DNA of 64,000 nt from the NCBI RefSeq assembly GCF_900095885.1, contig NZ_LT615367.1:930001-994000 (forward strand), in the 5' to 3' direction. Within the stretch, counting starts at the first letter, position 1, and each line of letters begins with the position of its first letter. Position numbers and translations under genes: made by a program. This DNA comes from Dickeya aquatica (GTDB taxonomy: Bacteria; Pseudomonadota; Gammaproteobacteria; Enterobacterales; Enterobacteriaceae). The notes below the pieces were generated by a model, which saw only the letters and a list, made by a program, of their open reading frames with translations, was not told the origin of the DNA and ran no database searches. Below, piece by piece: positions 35,582-45,899 of this stretch.

Positions 35582-36943
35582 ATGTTTGAAAATTTAACCG
35601 ATCGACTATCGCGCACTCTGCGCAATATCAGCGGCCGTGGGCGGCTGACGGAAGACAATATTAAAGAGACGCTGCGTGAAGTTCGCATGGCGCTGCTGGA
35701 AGCCGATGTGGCGTTGCCGGTGGTGCGTGATTTCATCAGCCGCGTGAAAGAGCAGGCGGTGGGGCATGAAGTCAATAAAAGCCTGACGCCGGGGCAAGAG
35801 TTCGTCAAGATTGTGCAAAATGAGCTGGTAGTCGCCATGGGCGAAGTCAACCAGTCGTTGAATTTGGCCGCGCAACCGCCTGCGGTCGTCTTGATGGCGG
35901 GCTTGCAAGGTGCCGGTAAGACCACCAGTGTCGCTAAGCTTGGGAAATTCCTGCGTGAGAAGCAGAAGAAAAAGGTGTTGGTGGTTTCTGCCGACGTGTA
36001 TCGTCCAGCGGCAATCAAGCAGTTAGAGACGCTGGCACAAACCGTTGACGTTGATTTTTTTCCTTCTGATGCGCATGAAAAGCCCATCGATATCGTTAAT
36101 CGTGCCTTGCAACATGCCAGACTCAAATTCTATGACGTGTTGTTAGTCGATACCGCAGGGCGTCTGCATGTTGATGACGCAATGATGGATGAAATCAAGC
36201 AGGTGCACGCTTCCATCAACCCGGTAGAAACGCTGTTTGTGGTTGATGCCATGACAGGGCAGGATGCAGCGAATACGGCCAAAGCTTTCAATGAAGCCCT
36301 ACCGCTGACCGGGGTTATCCTGACCAAAATTGATGGTGATGCCCGCGGTGGTGCAGCGCTGTCTATTCGCCACATTACCGGTAAACCTATTAAGTTCCTG
36401 GGTGTCGGTGAAAAAACCGATGCGCTGGAGCCCTTTTATCCTGACCGTATTGCCTCACGTATTCTTGGCATGGGCGATGTGCTGTCGCTTATCGAAGAGC
36501 TGGAGAGTAAGGTTGATCGCTCTCAGGCTGAAAAGCTGGCGAAAAAACTGAAAAAAGGCGATGGGTTTGATTTAACCGATTTTCTCGATCAGCTCAAGCA
36601 AATGCGCAATATGGGCGGCATGGCCAGCATGATGAGTAAGCTACCCGGCGTGGGACAGCTTCCCGATAATGTGAAGTCACAAATGGATGACAAAGTGCTG
36701 GTACGAATGGAGGCTATTATTCATTCAATGACCCTGCAAGAGCGTGCCAGACCGGAGATTATCAAGGGTTCTCGTAAGCGTCGTATTGCGATGGGGTCAG
36801 GCATGCAGGTGCAGGACGTTAACCGTCTGCTGAAGCAGTTTGATGATATGCAGCGCATGATGAAGAAGATGAAGAATGGCGGTCTGGCTAAAATGATGCG
36901 CAGTATGAAAGGGATGATGCCACCGGGCTTTCCGGGGCGTTGA
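35582..36943 (+). CDS. ffh: Signal recognition particle GTPase Ffh
   Basis: 453 residues, E. coli length. N domain (residues 1-~90), G domain with GLQGAGKTTSVAKL, DTAGR, TKIDGDARGGAAL and GVGEKTDALEPF, and a methionine-rich M domain (~300-450) with GGMASMMSKLPG and SGMQVQDVNRLLKQF that binds 4.5S RNA and signal peptides. It delivers nascent membrane proteins to FtsY. Divergent from ypjD. Confidence 0.97.
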   Translation: MFENLTDRLSRTLRNISGRGRLTEDNIKETLREVRMALLEADVALPVVRDFISRVKEQAVGHEVNKSLTPGQEFVKIVQNELVVAMGEVNQSLNLAAQPPAVVLMAGLQGAGKTTSVAKLGKFLREKQKKKVLVVSADVYRPAAIKQLETLAQTVDVDFFPSDAHEKPIDIVNRALQHARLKFYDVLLVDTAGRLHVDDAMMDEIKQVHASINPVETLFVVDAMTGQDAANTAKAFNEALPLTGVILTKIDGDARGGAALSIRHITGKPIKFLGVGEKTDALEPFYPDRIASRILGMGDVLSLIEELESKVDRSQAEKLAKKLKKGDGFDLTDFLDQLKQMRNMGGMASMMSKLPGVGQLPDNVKSQMDDKVLVRMEAIIHSMTLQERARPEIIKGSRKRRIAMGSGMQVQDVNRLLKQFDDMQRMMKKMKNGGLAKMMRSMKGMMPPGFPGR

Positions 36944-36996
36944 GCCTTTATGTGAAGTGGTCCGGGAAAGTAACGGCGCAAAGGCTGGGTTTTAGA

Positions 36997-37024
36997 TTGC
37001 TTTTTGCACCAAAATGAGTAAAAT
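36997..37024 (+). promoter_or_regulatory. Probable promoter of the rpsP operon
   Basis: TTGCTT (36997-37002), 16-base spacer, TAAAAT (37019-37024). A perfect hairpin GGGCCCC/GGGGCCC (37048-37071) in the leader precedes the rpsP ribosome site and could be the ffh terminator or an attenuator. Confidence 0.55.
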
Positions 37025-37099
37025 CTTCGGGCTTTTTATATGACACTGGGCCCCGTTCCTCGATGGGGCCCGGTTGTTTTATTAACTAAAGAGGATGTT

Positions 37100-37348
37100 A
37101 TGGTAACAATTCGTTTGGCACGTGGCGGCGCTAAAAAACGCCCGTTCTATCAAGTCGTTGTGACCGATAGCCGCAATGCGCGCGACGGTCGTTTCATTGA
37201 GCGCGTAGGTTTCTTCAACCCGATCGCAACAGGCAAGGCTGAAGAGCTGCGTCTGGATCTTGACCGTATCGAGCACTGGGTTGGCCAGGGCGCAACTGTT
37301 TCTGATCGCGTATCTGCGCTGATCAAAGACGCTAAAAAAGCAGCGTAA
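37100..37348 (+). CDS. rpsP: 30S ribosomal protein S16
   Basis: 82 residues, E. coli length: [33 protein letters not shown]. First gene of rpsP-rimM-trmD-rplS. The ATG at 37100 follows AAAGAGGATGTT. Confidence 0.97.
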   Translation: MVTIRLARGGAKKRPFYQVVVTDSRNARDGRFIERVGFFNPIATGKAEELRLDLDRIEHWVGQGATVSDRVSALIKDAKKAA

Positions 37349-37366
37349 TCTGTTGCGGTGGTGGCA

Positions 37367-37915
37367 ATGAGCAAGCAACTCAGCCCGAAAATCCCGGTAA
37401 ACCCGGTTGTATTGGGGAAAATGGGGTCCACGTACGGCATCAGAGGGTGGCTCAGAGTATTTTCCTCCACCGAAGACGCCGAAAGTATTTTTGATTATCA
37501 ACCTTGGTTTATCCAGAACAAGGGCCAGTGGCAATCGATCGAGATCGAGAGCTGGCGGCATCATAATCAGGACCTGGTCATCAAGATAAAAAATGTTGAC
37601 GATCGGGAAGCGGCGAATTTATTCACCAATTGTGAAATTGTGGTGGATTCTGCCGAATTGCCTGAGCTGGAAGAGGGCGATTACTACTGGAAGGATCTTA
37701 TCGGCTGCACAGTCACCACTGTCGGTGGCTATGAACTGGGTAAAGTCATCGACATGATGGAAACCGGTTCAAATGATGTGCTGGTCGTGAGAGCCAACCT
37801 GAAAGATGCTTACGGGGTGAAGGAACGGTTAATTCCGTTTCTGACCGAACAGGTTATCAAGCATGTTGACCTGTCTACTCATCGTATTGACGTAGACTGG
37901 GATCCTGGTTTTTGA
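37367..37915 (+). CDS. rimM: Ribosome maturation factor RimM
   Basis: 182 residues, E. coli length. N-terminal RimM barrel ([34 protein letters not shown]) and C-terminal PRC barrel ([27 protein letters not shown]). It assists maturation of the 30S head near S19. ATG at 37367 gives the E. coli-like MSKQL start; a GTG nine bases earlier is in frame. Confidence 0.95.
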   Translation: MSKQLSPKIPVNPVVLGKMGSTYGIRGWLRVFSSTEDAESIFDYQPWFIQNKGQWQSIEIESWRHHNQDLVIKIKNVDDREAANLFTNCEIVVDSAELPELEEGDYYWKDLIGCTVTTVGGYELGKVIDMMETGSNDVLVVRANLKDAYGVKERLIPFLTEQVIKHVDLSTHRIDVDWDPGF

Positions 37916-37953
37916 ACTCTGTAAAACACGCAGTTAATGAGTGGAACGGTGTT

Positions 37954-38709
37954 ATGTGGATTGGGGTTATCAGCCTGTTTCCTGAGATGTTCCGCGCCAT
38001 TACTGATTACGGAGTCACTGGCCGGGCAGTTAAAAAAGGCCTGCTGAACGTACAGTATTGGAGTCCTCGGGACTTTGCTTACGATCGGCATCGTACCGTG
38101 GATGATCGCCCTTATGGCGGTGGCCCCGGTATGCTGATGATGGTGCAACCCTTGCGGGATGCTATCCACGCAGCAAAAGCAGCGGCAGGCGAAGGTGCCC
38201 GGGTGATTTATCTGTCACCGCAGGGCCGCAAATTAGATCAGCAAGGCGTACGTCAACTCGCAGCAAATCAAAAGATGATTTTGGTTTGCGGAAGGTACGA
38301 GGGCATTGATGAACGTGTCATTAAAACCGAAATTGACGAAGAGTGGTCAATCGGTGATTACGTTCTTAGTGGCGGTGAATTACCTGCAATGACGCTGATT
38401 GATTCAGTATCCCGGTTTATCCCTGGTGTGCTGGGTCATGAAGCTTCGGCTGAGGAAGATTCCTTTGCCGATGGATTGCTGGATTGTCCGCATTATACCC
38501 GTCCTGAAGTGTTGGAAGGCATGAATGTTCCGGCAGTGTTGCTATCGGGCAATCATGCACAAATACGCCGCTGGCGTTTGAAGCAGTCGCTTGGCCGAAC
38601 CTGGCTTAGAAGACCTGAACTTCTGAAAAGCCTAGCTCTGACTGACGAGCAAGCAACGTTGTTGGCTGAATTCCAGCAGGAATATCCGTCTGAACAACAT
38701 GAATATTAG
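37954..38709 (+). CDS. trmD: tRNA (guanine-N1)-methyltransferase TrmD
   Basis: 251 residues (E. coli 255), beginning [20 protein letters not shown]. The deep-trefoil-knot (SPOUT) SAM site is [20 protein letters not shown], [15 protein letters not shown], with [15 protein letters not shown] after it. It methylates G37 of tRNAs to prevent frameshifting. The C-terminal tail is shorter than in E. coli. Confidence 0.97.
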   Translation: MWIGVISLFPEMFRAITDYGVTGRAVKKGLLNVQYWSPRDFAYDRHRTVDDRPYGGGPGMLMMVQPLRDAIHAAKAAAGEGARVIYLSPQGRKLDQQGVRQLAANQKMILVCGRYEGIDERVIKTEIDEEWSIGDYVLSGGELPAMTLIDSVSRFIPGVLGHEASAEEDSFADGLLDCPHYTRPEVLEGMNVPAVLLSGNHAQIRRWRLKQSLGRTWLRRPELLKSLALTDEQATLLAEFQQEYPSEQHEY

Positions 38710-38757
38710 GGGGACGTGACGGCGATGCCGTGCGAACCCAAATATCAGTTTACCTAG

Positions 38758-39120
<363 letters not shown>

Positions 39121-39149
39121 TAGCGGCTTTCGCAACATCCGAAAGCGAA

Positions 39150-39175
39150 TAAGGGGTGGCATTGGCCGCCCCTTA
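39150..39175 (+). terminator. rplS operon terminator
   Basis: GC-rich hairpin with ATTG loop directly after rplS, followed by ACTATTTTGT, a weak T-run. Confidence 0.65.
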
Positions 39176-39288
39176 CTATTTTGTGAGCAATAAAACCAAT
39201 AGTATCGTGGTGAGCGTCAACGAGTCTGTTGACGGTTAACATCGTTCGGCCATAGGGCTCTGTCAGTGTCTTTACGGCGTGTAGTAGA

Positions 39289-39660
39289 TTACCAGCTCAG
39301 TGATTTTTTGCTGTCTTTCAACTCTTTCTCGTACATGAGTTTCAGTGTTGCATAGCCACACATATCGATGCGGTTGCAGTAGTTATCAATCACCTTCTTA
39401 AGCGTATCTTTACTCTCCGCGCTGGTGAGGGTTTTAAAGGCTTGCAGGTTGCTTTCTTCCATCATTCTGGCCGTTGAGGCATTGTTCATTCCGGTCACTT
39501 TCATTTCATTCTGAACACGCGTCTGAATATACTTAATGACAGAGGCCTTTTCTGCTTCAGATCCTTTGAACGTTAATGGGTCAACAAACCCGGCGGGAGC
39601 CGCCAGAGAAGTCAGCGGAAGAATAATTAACAGCGTAGCCAGTCCCAGTGTTTTTTTCAT
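39289..39660 (-). CDS. Uncharacterised small periplasmic protein
   Basis: 123 residues with a signal peptide (MKKTLGLATLLIILPLTSLA, cleaved near residue 21). The ~100-residue mature part is mostly helical and charged (GSEAEKASVIKYIQTRVQNEMKV, EESNLQAFKTLTSAESKDTLKKVIDNYC) with two cysteines close together (NYCNRIDMCGY), probably a disulfide. I do not recognise a family. It lies downstream of the YfiL-like lipoprotein gene on the same strand. Confidence 0.75.
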   Translation of the reverse strand: MKKTLGLATLLIILPLTSLAAPAGFVDPLTFKGSEAEKASVIKYIQTRVQNEMKVTGMNNASTARMMEESNLQAFKTLTSAESKDTLKKVIDNYCNRIDMCGYATLKLMYEKELKDSKKSLSW

Positions 39661-39724
39661 TTATGTTTATTCCTTAATCAATAAAATGTGTATCACAAAG
39701 CAAGGGGCGCGTGATTTTAGCGTA

Positions 39725-40099
39725 TTAGCTTTTGGCTGATATATGCGTTTGATCAATAGCAGATTGCCATATTTTCCTTAATTTTTCAGTATCCTGTACG
39801 CTATCGCATCCCGAAGGGAACGGTTTTCCTGAACTGCCCCAGTTTGCCAAAGTGTCTGTATGACATAACTCCATTTGTCCGGCGCGATATCCTGCCAGGT
39901 AAGCATGGCGATCAATTTCCGGTCTGCCAGACCATTCGGATAATGTTTCATTATCTTTAACGATAGCCCCGCTGGTGGCATCGTTGTAACCGGCTTCGTA
40001 CCAGAAACGGTTGCCATCGTTATTGCATGTGATGTCAGGGGCTGTCTGGCAGCCTGTAAGTGATAATATCAATGCTGTCAAAACCATCACCTTTGTCAT
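39725..40099 (-). CDS. yfiL: DUF2799 lipoprotein, YfiL-like
   Basis: 124 residues with a lipoprotein signal and lipobox LTGC (Cys17). The mature part has RFWYEAGYNDATSGAIV, YLAGYRAGQMELC and several cysteines, the look of the DUF2799 lipoproteins. E. coli yfiL lies in the same rplS-aroF interval, which supports the name, but orthology was not tested. Function unknown. Confidence 0.65.
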   Translation of the reverse strand: MTKVMVLTALILSLTGCQTAPDITCNNDGNRFWYEAGYNDATSGAIVKDNETLSEWSGRPEIDRHAYLAGYRAGQMELCHTDTLANWGSSGKPFPSGCDSVQDTEKLRKIWQSAIDQTHISAKS

Positions 40100-40585
40100 G
40101 GTTGCTCCTTTCTGGAACGATCACTGATTGGCGTAAGGTTTCAGATATTACGCGATATTCCATTTTTCTTTAATAATTTCAATCTTCTTACTCATCATGA
40201 ACTACAGCGCACTGATCCTCTGTTGAGCGTGAGCCTCTACTTGCGTTCATGAAGACAAGGATTTCGTTGCCTGGTATACGTGGTGTATATTTAATTTTAC
40301 ACTACTTATTTGCGAAGAGGACAACCTAACATCTACTCACTTTTGGGTTTTTTTTAATTTAATGATTTTATTAAAAAAGATTTGTATTCTTGTCTTCCGG
40401 GAGTGTTTTTTGTGTGAGGTTTTTGGCATTCTACGTGCGCTTTTCACCCTGTTTTGCATACTGTTAGTGGTGTTTTTTCTTTACATATGTGGGTTGATAA
40501 ATTTACGCCTTATGTTAAGGTGTGAAGCTGTCACCCAATGTGACGTCATCGCTCTCATACCAAAGGAATATACAGGACTGTCATC
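40100..40585. other. aroF upstream region
   Basis: About 490 AT-rich bases, strongly so at 40270-40400. The right part contains a TyrR-box-like site (listed) and the aroF leader. A 91-codon frame across it has no ribosome site and is rejected. Confidence 0.5.
40490..40507 (+). promoter_or_regulatory. Possible TyrR box upstream of aroF
   Basis: TGGGTTGATAAATTTACG fits TG-N4-N6-TTTACA loosely (consensus TGTAAA-N6-TTTACA). Tyrosine repression through TyrR is known for E. coli aroF-tyrA; this site is a weak match, about 80-95 bases before the start codon. Confidence 0.4.
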
Positions 40586-41650
40586 ATGCAAAAAGACACG
40601 CTCAATAACATTCACATCAGTGACGAACAGGTACTGATTACCCCGGATGAATTGAAAGCCAAGTTTCCACTCAATGAGCCGGAACAACAGGCGATTGCGT
40701 TATCGCGTCAAACCATTGCCGATATCATCCATGGTAATGACCGGCGCTTGCTGGTGGTGTGCGGGCCGTGCTCCATCCATGATACCGATGCTGCACTGGA
40801 GTATGCGCGTCGCCTGAAATCCTTGTCTGCCGAGTTGAGCGACCGGCTATATATTGTTATGCGTGTCTATTTTGAGAAACCTCGTACCACTGTCGGCTGG
40901 AAAGGCCTGATTAATGATCCTTATATGGATGGTTCCTTTGATGTGGAAGCGGGGCTACATATTGCCCGCGACTTGCTGGTCAAGCTGGTCAATATGGGAT
41001 TACCGCTGGCGACTGAAGCGTTAGATCCTAATAGCCCGCAGTATCTGGGTGACTTGTTCAGTTGGTCGGCAATTGGTGCCAGAACCACGGAGTCGCAAAC
41101 GCACCGCGAAATGGCATCTGGTTTATCAATGCCGGTCGGTTTCAAAAATGGTACGGATGGCAGCCTGGGAACGGCGATTAATGCAATGAAAGCGGCATCA
41201 ATGCCACACCGTTTTGTTGGCATTAATCAGAGTGGTCAGGTTTGCCTGTTACAAACCCAGGGCAACCCGGACGGGCACGTCATTTTACGTGGCGGTAAAA
41301 AACCGAACTACGGCCCTGAGCATGTCGCGGAATGTGAAAAACAGATGCGTGATGCGGGACTGAATCCGGCCCTAATGATAGATTGTAGCCACGGTAATTC
41401 GAACAAAGATTATCGTCGGCAGCCGCTGGTTGTTGAGTCTGCGCTTGAGCAAATTAAGGCAGGCAACCGTTCCATCATAGGCTTGATGCTGGAAAGTCAC
41501 ATCCACGAGGGCAATCAATCTTCAGAGCAGCCACGCTCTGAGATGCGCTACGGGGTATCGGTGACCGACGCCTGCATCAGTTGGGAAAGTACAGAGACAT
41601 TGCTGCGCTCAGTTCATCAGGAACTCAGTGCACTAAGCACCAATCAGTAA
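40586..41650 (+). CDS. aroF: DAHP synthase, tyrosine-sensitive (AroF)
   Basis: 354 residues (E. coli 356). Class I DAHP synthase blocks: LLVVCGPCSIHD, MRVYFEKPRTTVGWKGLINDP, PVGFKNGTDGS, HVILRGGKKPNYG, MIDCSHGNSNKD, GLMLESHIHEGNQ. It condenses PEP and erythrose-4-phosphate, the first step of aromatic synthesis. Assigned to AroF because it is paired with tyrA, as in E. coli; feedback specificity is inferred from that. Confidence 0.95.
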   Translation: MQKDTLNNIHISDEQVLITPDELKAKFPLNEPEQQAIALSRQTIADIIHGNDRRLLVVCGPCSIHDTDAALEYARRLKSLSAELSDRLYIVMRVYFEKPRTTVGWKGLINDPYMDGSFDVEAGLHIARDLLVKLVNMGLPLATEALDPNSPQYLGDLFSWSAIGARTTESQTHREMASGLSMPVGFKNGTDGSLGTAINAMKAASMPHRFVGINQSGQVCLLQTQGNPDGHVILRGGKKPNYGPEHVAECEKQMRDAGLNPALMIDCSHGNSNKDYRRQPLVVESALEQIKAGNRSIIGLMLESHIHEGNQSSEQPRSEMRYGVSVTDACISWESTETLLRSVHQELSALSTNQ

Positions 41651-41662
41651 GGAGAAGAATCG

Positions 41663-42784
41663 ATGGTCGCTGAACTGACCGCATTGCGAGATCAGATTGA
41701 CGAGGTAGACAAGGCATTGCTGGCTTTGTTGTCGCGCCGGTTACGCCTGGTGGCTGAGGTCGGTGAAGTAAAAAGCCGTTATGGTCTGCCTATTTATGCG
41801 CCTGATCGGGAAGCTGCGATGTTGAGTTCACGACGCGAAGAGGCGCAGGCGCTGGGGGTTCCTCCCGATTTGATAGAAGATGTCCTGCGCCGCGTGATGC
41901 GGGAGTCGTATGCCAGTGAAAATGACAAGGGGTTTAAAACGTTATATCCGTCTTTACGCCCTGTCGTTATCGTCGGTGGCCGAGGTCAGATGGGGAAACT
42001 GTTTGACCGAATGTTAACGTTATCGGGTTACCAGGTACGTATTCTGGAGCCTGAAGACTGGCCTCAGGCAGAAATGCTGCTGGCAGATGCCGGCATGGTG
42101 ATTGTCAGTGTACCGATTCATATCACAGAACAGGTGATAGCCCGTCTTCCCCGCCTGCCGGATGATTGCATTCTGGTGGACTTGGCTTCGGTAAAGAACG
42201 GCCCATTACAGGCCATGCTGGCGGCGCATCATGGGCCTGTTGTAGGCTTGCATCCCATGTTTGGCCCGGATATCGGCAGCCTTGCCAAGCAGGTTGTTGT
42301 GTATTGTGATGGTCGGCAGCCGGAGGCTTATCAGTGGCTCCTGGAGCAGATTCAGGTTTGGGGCGCGAGATTACATCGCACCAGTGCCGTTGAGCATGAT
42401 CAGAACATGGCATTTATTCAGGCGTTGCGTCACTTTGCCACGTTTGCCTATGGCGTTCATTTAGCTGAGGAAAATGTACAGCTGGAGCAATTGCTGGCGC
42501 TTTCTTCGCCCATCTACCGGCTTGAGCTGGCGATGATTGGGCGCTTGTTTGCACAAGACCCTCAGCTTTACGCGGATATCATTATGTCATCAGCGGATAA
42601 TCTGGCATTAATTAAGCGTTATTATCAGCGTTTTGGTGAAGCGATTTCGCTACTGGAGAGTGGTGATAAGGCAGCGTTTGTCAGCAGCTTTAAAAAGGTT
42701 GAGCACTGGTTTGGTGATTATGCTCGTCGCTTTATGGCTGAGAGCCGCACGTTGCTACGTCAGGCGAACGATATTCGCCAGTAA
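41663..42784 (+). CDS. tyrA: Bifunctional chorismate mutase / prephenate dehydrogenase
   Basis: 373 residues, E. coli length. AroQ chorismate mutase at residues 1-~90 ([32 protein letters not shown]), NAD-binding motif [17 protein letters not shown] near residue 100, and prephenate dehydrogenase part with [21 protein letters not shown] and [19 protein letters not shown]. It leads from chorismate to 4-hydroxyphenylpyruvate (tyrosine). It starts 12 bases after aroF with AAGGAGAAG ahead. Confidence 0.97.
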   Translation: MVAELTALRDQIDEVDKALLALLSRRLRLVAEVGEVKSRYGLPIYAPDREAAMLSSRREEAQALGVPPDLIEDVLRRVMRESYASENDKGFKTLYPSLRPVVIVGGRGQMGKLFDRMLTLSGYQVRILEPEDWPQAEMLLADAGMVIVSVPIHITEQVIARLPRLPDDCILVDLASVKNGPLQAMLAAHHGPVVGLHPMFGPDIGSLAKQVVVYCDGRQPEAYQWLLEQIQVWGARLHRTSAVEHDQNMAFIQALRHFATFAYGVHLAEENVQLEQLLALSSPIYRLELAMIGRLFAQDPQLYADIIMSSADNLALIKRYYQRFGEAISLLESGDKAAFVSSFKKVEHWFGDYARRFMAESRTLLRQANDIRQ

Positions 42785-42805
42785 CTCACTGCTATCAGCG
42801 GATCT

Positions 42806-42838
42806 AAGCCACCTGTGTAATACGCGGTGGCTTTTTTG
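42806..42838 (+). terminator. aroF-tyrA terminator
   Basis: AAGCCACC, 12-base loop, GGTGGCTT followed by TTTTTG. It lies between the convergent tyrA and pheA genes. Confidence 0.85.
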
Positions 42839-42917
42839 TTGTTTGCACTTGAAGGTAGACTGGCGGGTTTAGCATCATGGCGTTTTTGGTGCAACACCAT
42901 GATGCTACTGGTAAAGT

Positions 42918-44075
42918 TTACTCGGGATTCACCGGGATGACATTTTCGCTAGGGTAGCAACCTAATACTTTGAGAGAACGGGTGATAGCCGCCAGTTCTT
43001 GTATGGCTTTACGGGTATTTTCATTGCGCAGATTAGCCTGCACATCAATATAAAACATCTCTTCCCATGGATTTCCGTGTATTGGCCGTGACTCCAGCTT
43101 GGTCATGACGATGTTGTGTTCACGCAATACCAGCAATGCTTCAACCAGTGCGCCGGATTGCTGTCCGGTTGCCATTAACAGCGTAGTTTTGGCGGGAACC
43201 TGCTCAGTCACATCAATCGGTTTACGGGCCAGCACGATAAAGCGGGTAATGTTCTGTGCCTGGTTGGCCAGATTATGCTCCAGTACCTGTAGCTGGTAGA
43301 GCATGCCGCCTGCCTCACTGCCTAGCGCGGCAGCATGGGGCGAGTTAATCTCTGCGACTTTTGCCATGGCCGCCGCGGTGCTTTCACAATATTCAATGCG
43401 CCAATGGGGGAAGTGGTTAATGAAATTGCTGCATTGCTGGAATGGTTGCGGATGACTATAAACGGTTTGGATTTGGTCAAGCGTGGTGTCTGCTGCAACG
43501 AGTACACAATGATCGATAGGGTTGGTCAGCTCGCCAACAAGTGACAAACTGGTATGTTGCAATAGGTCATAAACCTCATTAATAGAGCCGGAACTGGTGT
43601 TTTCGATAGGTAACACGGCATAGTCAGCCTGGCCGGTTTCCACAAGATTGACGATATCCTGAAAACGCTGGCAACCACATTCAACCATCTGTTCAAAATG
43701 CCGCGCGGCATACTGACGTGCGGCCAGATGGGAATACGAACCTTTGGGGCCAAGAAAGGCAATGCGGGCAGAATGTGACGCTCCGGGGTTAAGGTGGTGC
43801 TGCAACAGCGCCTGTTGGGTCAGTACGGAGTCTTCAATAATCAACTGGAACAGGCGGGTAACATAATGGCCGTCAAGATGATGTTTTTTACCCTCTTCGA
43901 CCAGATAGGACAGTAAATCCCGCTCGCGATCCTTATCACGGATTGGGCGGTGTGTGTGCTGTTTGGCATGAGCCACATCCAGCGCTAAAGCGCGGCGTTG
44001 CGCCAGTAGTTCGATGAGTTGCATATCTAATGCAGTAATACGTTCGCGCAACGCCAGTAATGGGTTATCGGTCAT
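42918..44075 (-). CDS. pheA: Bifunctional chorismate mutase / prephenate dehydratase
   Basis: 385 residues (E. coli 386). Chorismate mutase (residues 1-~95), prephenate dehydratase with [39 protein letters not shown] and SHPQPFQQC, and an ACT regulatory domain with [15 protein letters not shown] that senses phenylalanine. The ATG at 44075 ([13 protein letters not shown]) matches E. coli; a TTG 24 bases earlier is rejected. Controlled by the pheL attenuator directly upstream. Confidence 0.97.
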   Translation of the reverse strand: MTDNPLLALRERITALDMQLIELLAQRRALALDVAHAKQHTHRPIRDKDRERDLLSYLVEEGKKHHLDGHYVTRLFQLIIEDSVLTQQALLQHHLNPGASHSARIAFLGPKGSYSHLAARQYAARHFEQMVECGCQRFQDIVNLVETGQADYAVLPIENTSSGSINEVYDLLQHTSLSLVGELTNPIDHCVLVAADTTLDQIQTVYSHPQPFQQCSNFINHFPHWRIEYCESTAAAMAKVAEINSPHAAALGSEAGGMLYQLQVLEHNLANQAQNITRFIVLARKPIDVTEQVPAKTTLLMATGQQSGALVEALLVLREHNIVMTKLESRPIHGNPWEEMFYIDVQANLRNENTRKAIQELAAITRSLKVLGCYPSENVIPVNPE

Positions 44076-44099
44076 AATGTCTACCTGTTGGCTGTCCAA

Positions 44100-44128
44100 T
44101 AAAAAAAGCCCCCTGAGTGAGGGGGCTT
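44100..44128 (-). terminator. pheA attenuator terminator
   Basis: Minus strand AGCCCCCT-CACTC-AGGGGGCT followed by seven T, between pheL and pheA. It forms when charged tRNA-Phe lets the ribosome finish the leader peptide. Confidence 0.9.
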
Positions 44129-44149
44129 TTTTTGTTCGTCTTTGTATTT

Positions 44150-44224
44150 TTACTCACACGACAAAATGCCCCCCGCATTGGGGAGAGTAAAGAAAAATAC
44201 GAAGAAAAACACTCTGAACGCCAT
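44150..44224 (-). CDS. pheL: pheA leader peptide PheL
   Basis: A 24-residue leader peptide with seven phenylalanines among residues 3-12 ([15 protein letters not shown]), then [10 protein letters not shown]. coli PheL ([15 protein letters not shown], 15 residues) has the same Phe cluster; here the peptide is nine residues longer. Ribosome site AAGGAAA upstream. Stalling at Phe codons when charged tRNA-Phe is scarce prevents the terminator and allows pheA expression. Confidence 0.92.
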   Translation of the reverse strand: MAFRVFFFVFFFTLPNAGGILSCE

Positions 44225-44255
44225 GTTTGCGGGTTTCCTTGTCAGATGGCCATTT

Positions 44256-44285
44256 AAAGTAACTGTTGCCTTTTCACCCTGTCAA
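44256..44285 (-). promoter_or_regulatory. pheLA promoter
   Basis: Minus strand TTGACA (44285-44280), 18-base spacer, TACTTT (44261-44256), giving a start near 44249 and a ~25-base leader to pheL. Confidence 0.75.
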
Positions 44286-44346
44286 TACAAAATCGGTGCG
44301 TTGCCGGTCGAAATGGTCTGATAGCAGAGATACCGTGGGGGGTTTT

Positions 44347-44373
44347 ATAGAAAACGCGCCTTGCGGCGCGTTT
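44347..44373 (-). terminator. raiA terminator
   Basis: AAACGCGCC-loop-GGCGCGTTT (44352-44373), with TTTTCTAT following on the minus strand, just after the raiA stop codon. Confidence 0.75.
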
Positions 44374-44407
44374 CAGGCAACACTCAGAGTCGGTTATTAA
44401 TCGATTT

Positions 44408-44743
44408 TTACTCTTCTGATGCCTGGAGGTTCACATCTTTAATGCCGCTATCAGCACGGCGTGCTTCAGCCTTATGCTGGACTTTATTCAACTGCCGCTC
44501 AAGTTTGGCAATCAGTTCATTAACGGCGGCATACATATCGTCATGCTTTGCCGTAGCCACCAGCGGGCCATTGGGGGTGCCAATGGTTGCATCTACAACG
44601 AACCCTTGTGGTTCCTTAGACAGAACTATGTGCGGATTAATTAGATTGGCTTGCCACTTATCCAGTTTGCTGAGACGGTCTTCGACATGCTGACGTATTG
44701 CGGGAGTAATATCCATTTGCTTGCTGGTAATGTTGATAGTCAT
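44408..44743 (-). CDS. raiA: Ribosome-associated inhibitor RaiA (YfiA)
   Basis: 111 residues (E. coli 113): [53 protein letters not shown]. It binds the 30S decoding site in stationary phase or cold shock and keeps ribosomes as inactive 70S. The conserved position is between pheA and bamD. Confidence 0.95.
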   Translation of the reverse strand: MTINITSKQMDITPAIRQHVEDRLSKLDKWQANLINPHIVLSKEPQGFVVDATIGTPNGPLVATAKHDDMYAAVNELIAKLERQLNKVQHKAEARRADSGIKDVNLQASEE

Positions 44744-45034
44744 AAAAACTTACCTCTCTGCCTTTTCCGTCTTTGGTGATTTCAGCATACCCCGAGTCGA
44801 TACAAAGTGGGTGATTTTGATCACCTTTTCTGGTCACTTTTCCGTCATCTGAATTGATTTGTGAGGCGTATTCGGGAACCGCTAGCCTAGGCTTGTCGCC
44901 TGGTTATGGCTGTGCCATTATCTACCAGATGTATTGGATACAAATTGCACCAAAAGCCGTGGCAGACAGAAAGCGGGGACATAAAAAAACGGCAACCGAA
45001 GCTGCCGTCTTACGTCAAAACGCCGAGGTCTTTA

Positions 45035-45766
45035 TCAGGAAGGGTTTGCCGCGATAATTTTGGCAACCTTATCTGCCTGCGCGGTTAACTGGAGTTCCTT
45101 ATAGGCTCTTTCCATCAACGGTAGCGCAACACGCGTCGCTTGGGTGTCAGGATAATCCTTCAACATTTGCTCTACACGGTTGACCACGGCAACATAAGCA
45201 CCGCGTTTCGTATAATACTGCGCGACAGAAAGCTCATACTTGGCCAGTCTTTCTTTCAGGAACGCCAGACGCTTGCTGGCGTCAGTTGAGTACTGGCTGT
45301 TCGGGTAGCTCTGAAGTAGCTGACTAAAGGCTTTGAAAGCCGCGCGTGAATACTGGGGATCACGGTCTGAGCGGTCAACACCAAAGAAATTTTGTAATGC
45401 GCTTTCGTCCTGCGCCATGTTGGTTAGCCCGCGCATATACAGGACGTAATCGACATTTGGATGCGTTGGATTGAGGCGTATAAACCGGTCAATGGATGCC
45501 TGAGCTAACGGCAGCTCGGAGGATTTGTAATACGCATAGATAAGGTCTAACTGAACCTGCTGGGCGTAAGGCCCAAACGGATAACGGTTATCCAGTGCTT
45601 CCAACTGCGTGATGGCTGCCTTAAAGTTGCCATCCTGTAGTTTTTGCTGTGCAGTGGCATACAGTTCTGATGGTGGACGGTCGGGAACCGCATCTTTGGA
45701 ATTGGAGCAACCAGCCAGCGTCAGGCTCAACGTGGCAGCAGCCACCAGGTATTTCATACGCTTCAT
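45035..45766 (-). CDS. bamD: Outer-membrane assembly lipoprotein BamD (YfiO)
   Basis: 243 residues with lipobox LAGC (Cys20) and tetratricopeptide-like repeats ([63 protein letters not shown]). An essential BAM-complex subunit that works with BamA to insert outer-membrane proteins. Divergent from rluD, 133 bases between starts, the E. coli arrangement. An in-frame second ATG would remove three residues. Confidence 0.96.
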   Translation of the reverse strand: MKRMKYLVAAATLSLTLAGCSNSKDAVPDRPPSELYATAQQKLQDGNFKAAITQLEALDNRYPFGPYAQQVQLDLIYAYYKSSELPLAQASIDRFIRLNPTHPNVDYVLYMRGLTNMAQDESALQNFFGVDRSDRDPQYSRAAFKAFSQLLQSYPNSQYSTDASKRLAFLKERLAKYELSVAQYYTKRGAYVAVVNRVEQMLKDYPDTQATRVALPLMERAYKELQLTAQADKVAKIIAANPS

Positions 45767-45899
45767 GACGATTTGATTATCCTCAGAGTGTGTTTCCGGG
45801 AAACTGTCCGTTAAGCTCCCGATTAAGACCAGCTACAATGGTACATTATTTTAAACGGCGTCGCCGTTAAAACCCAACGTTAATAAGAAGCAACATACT

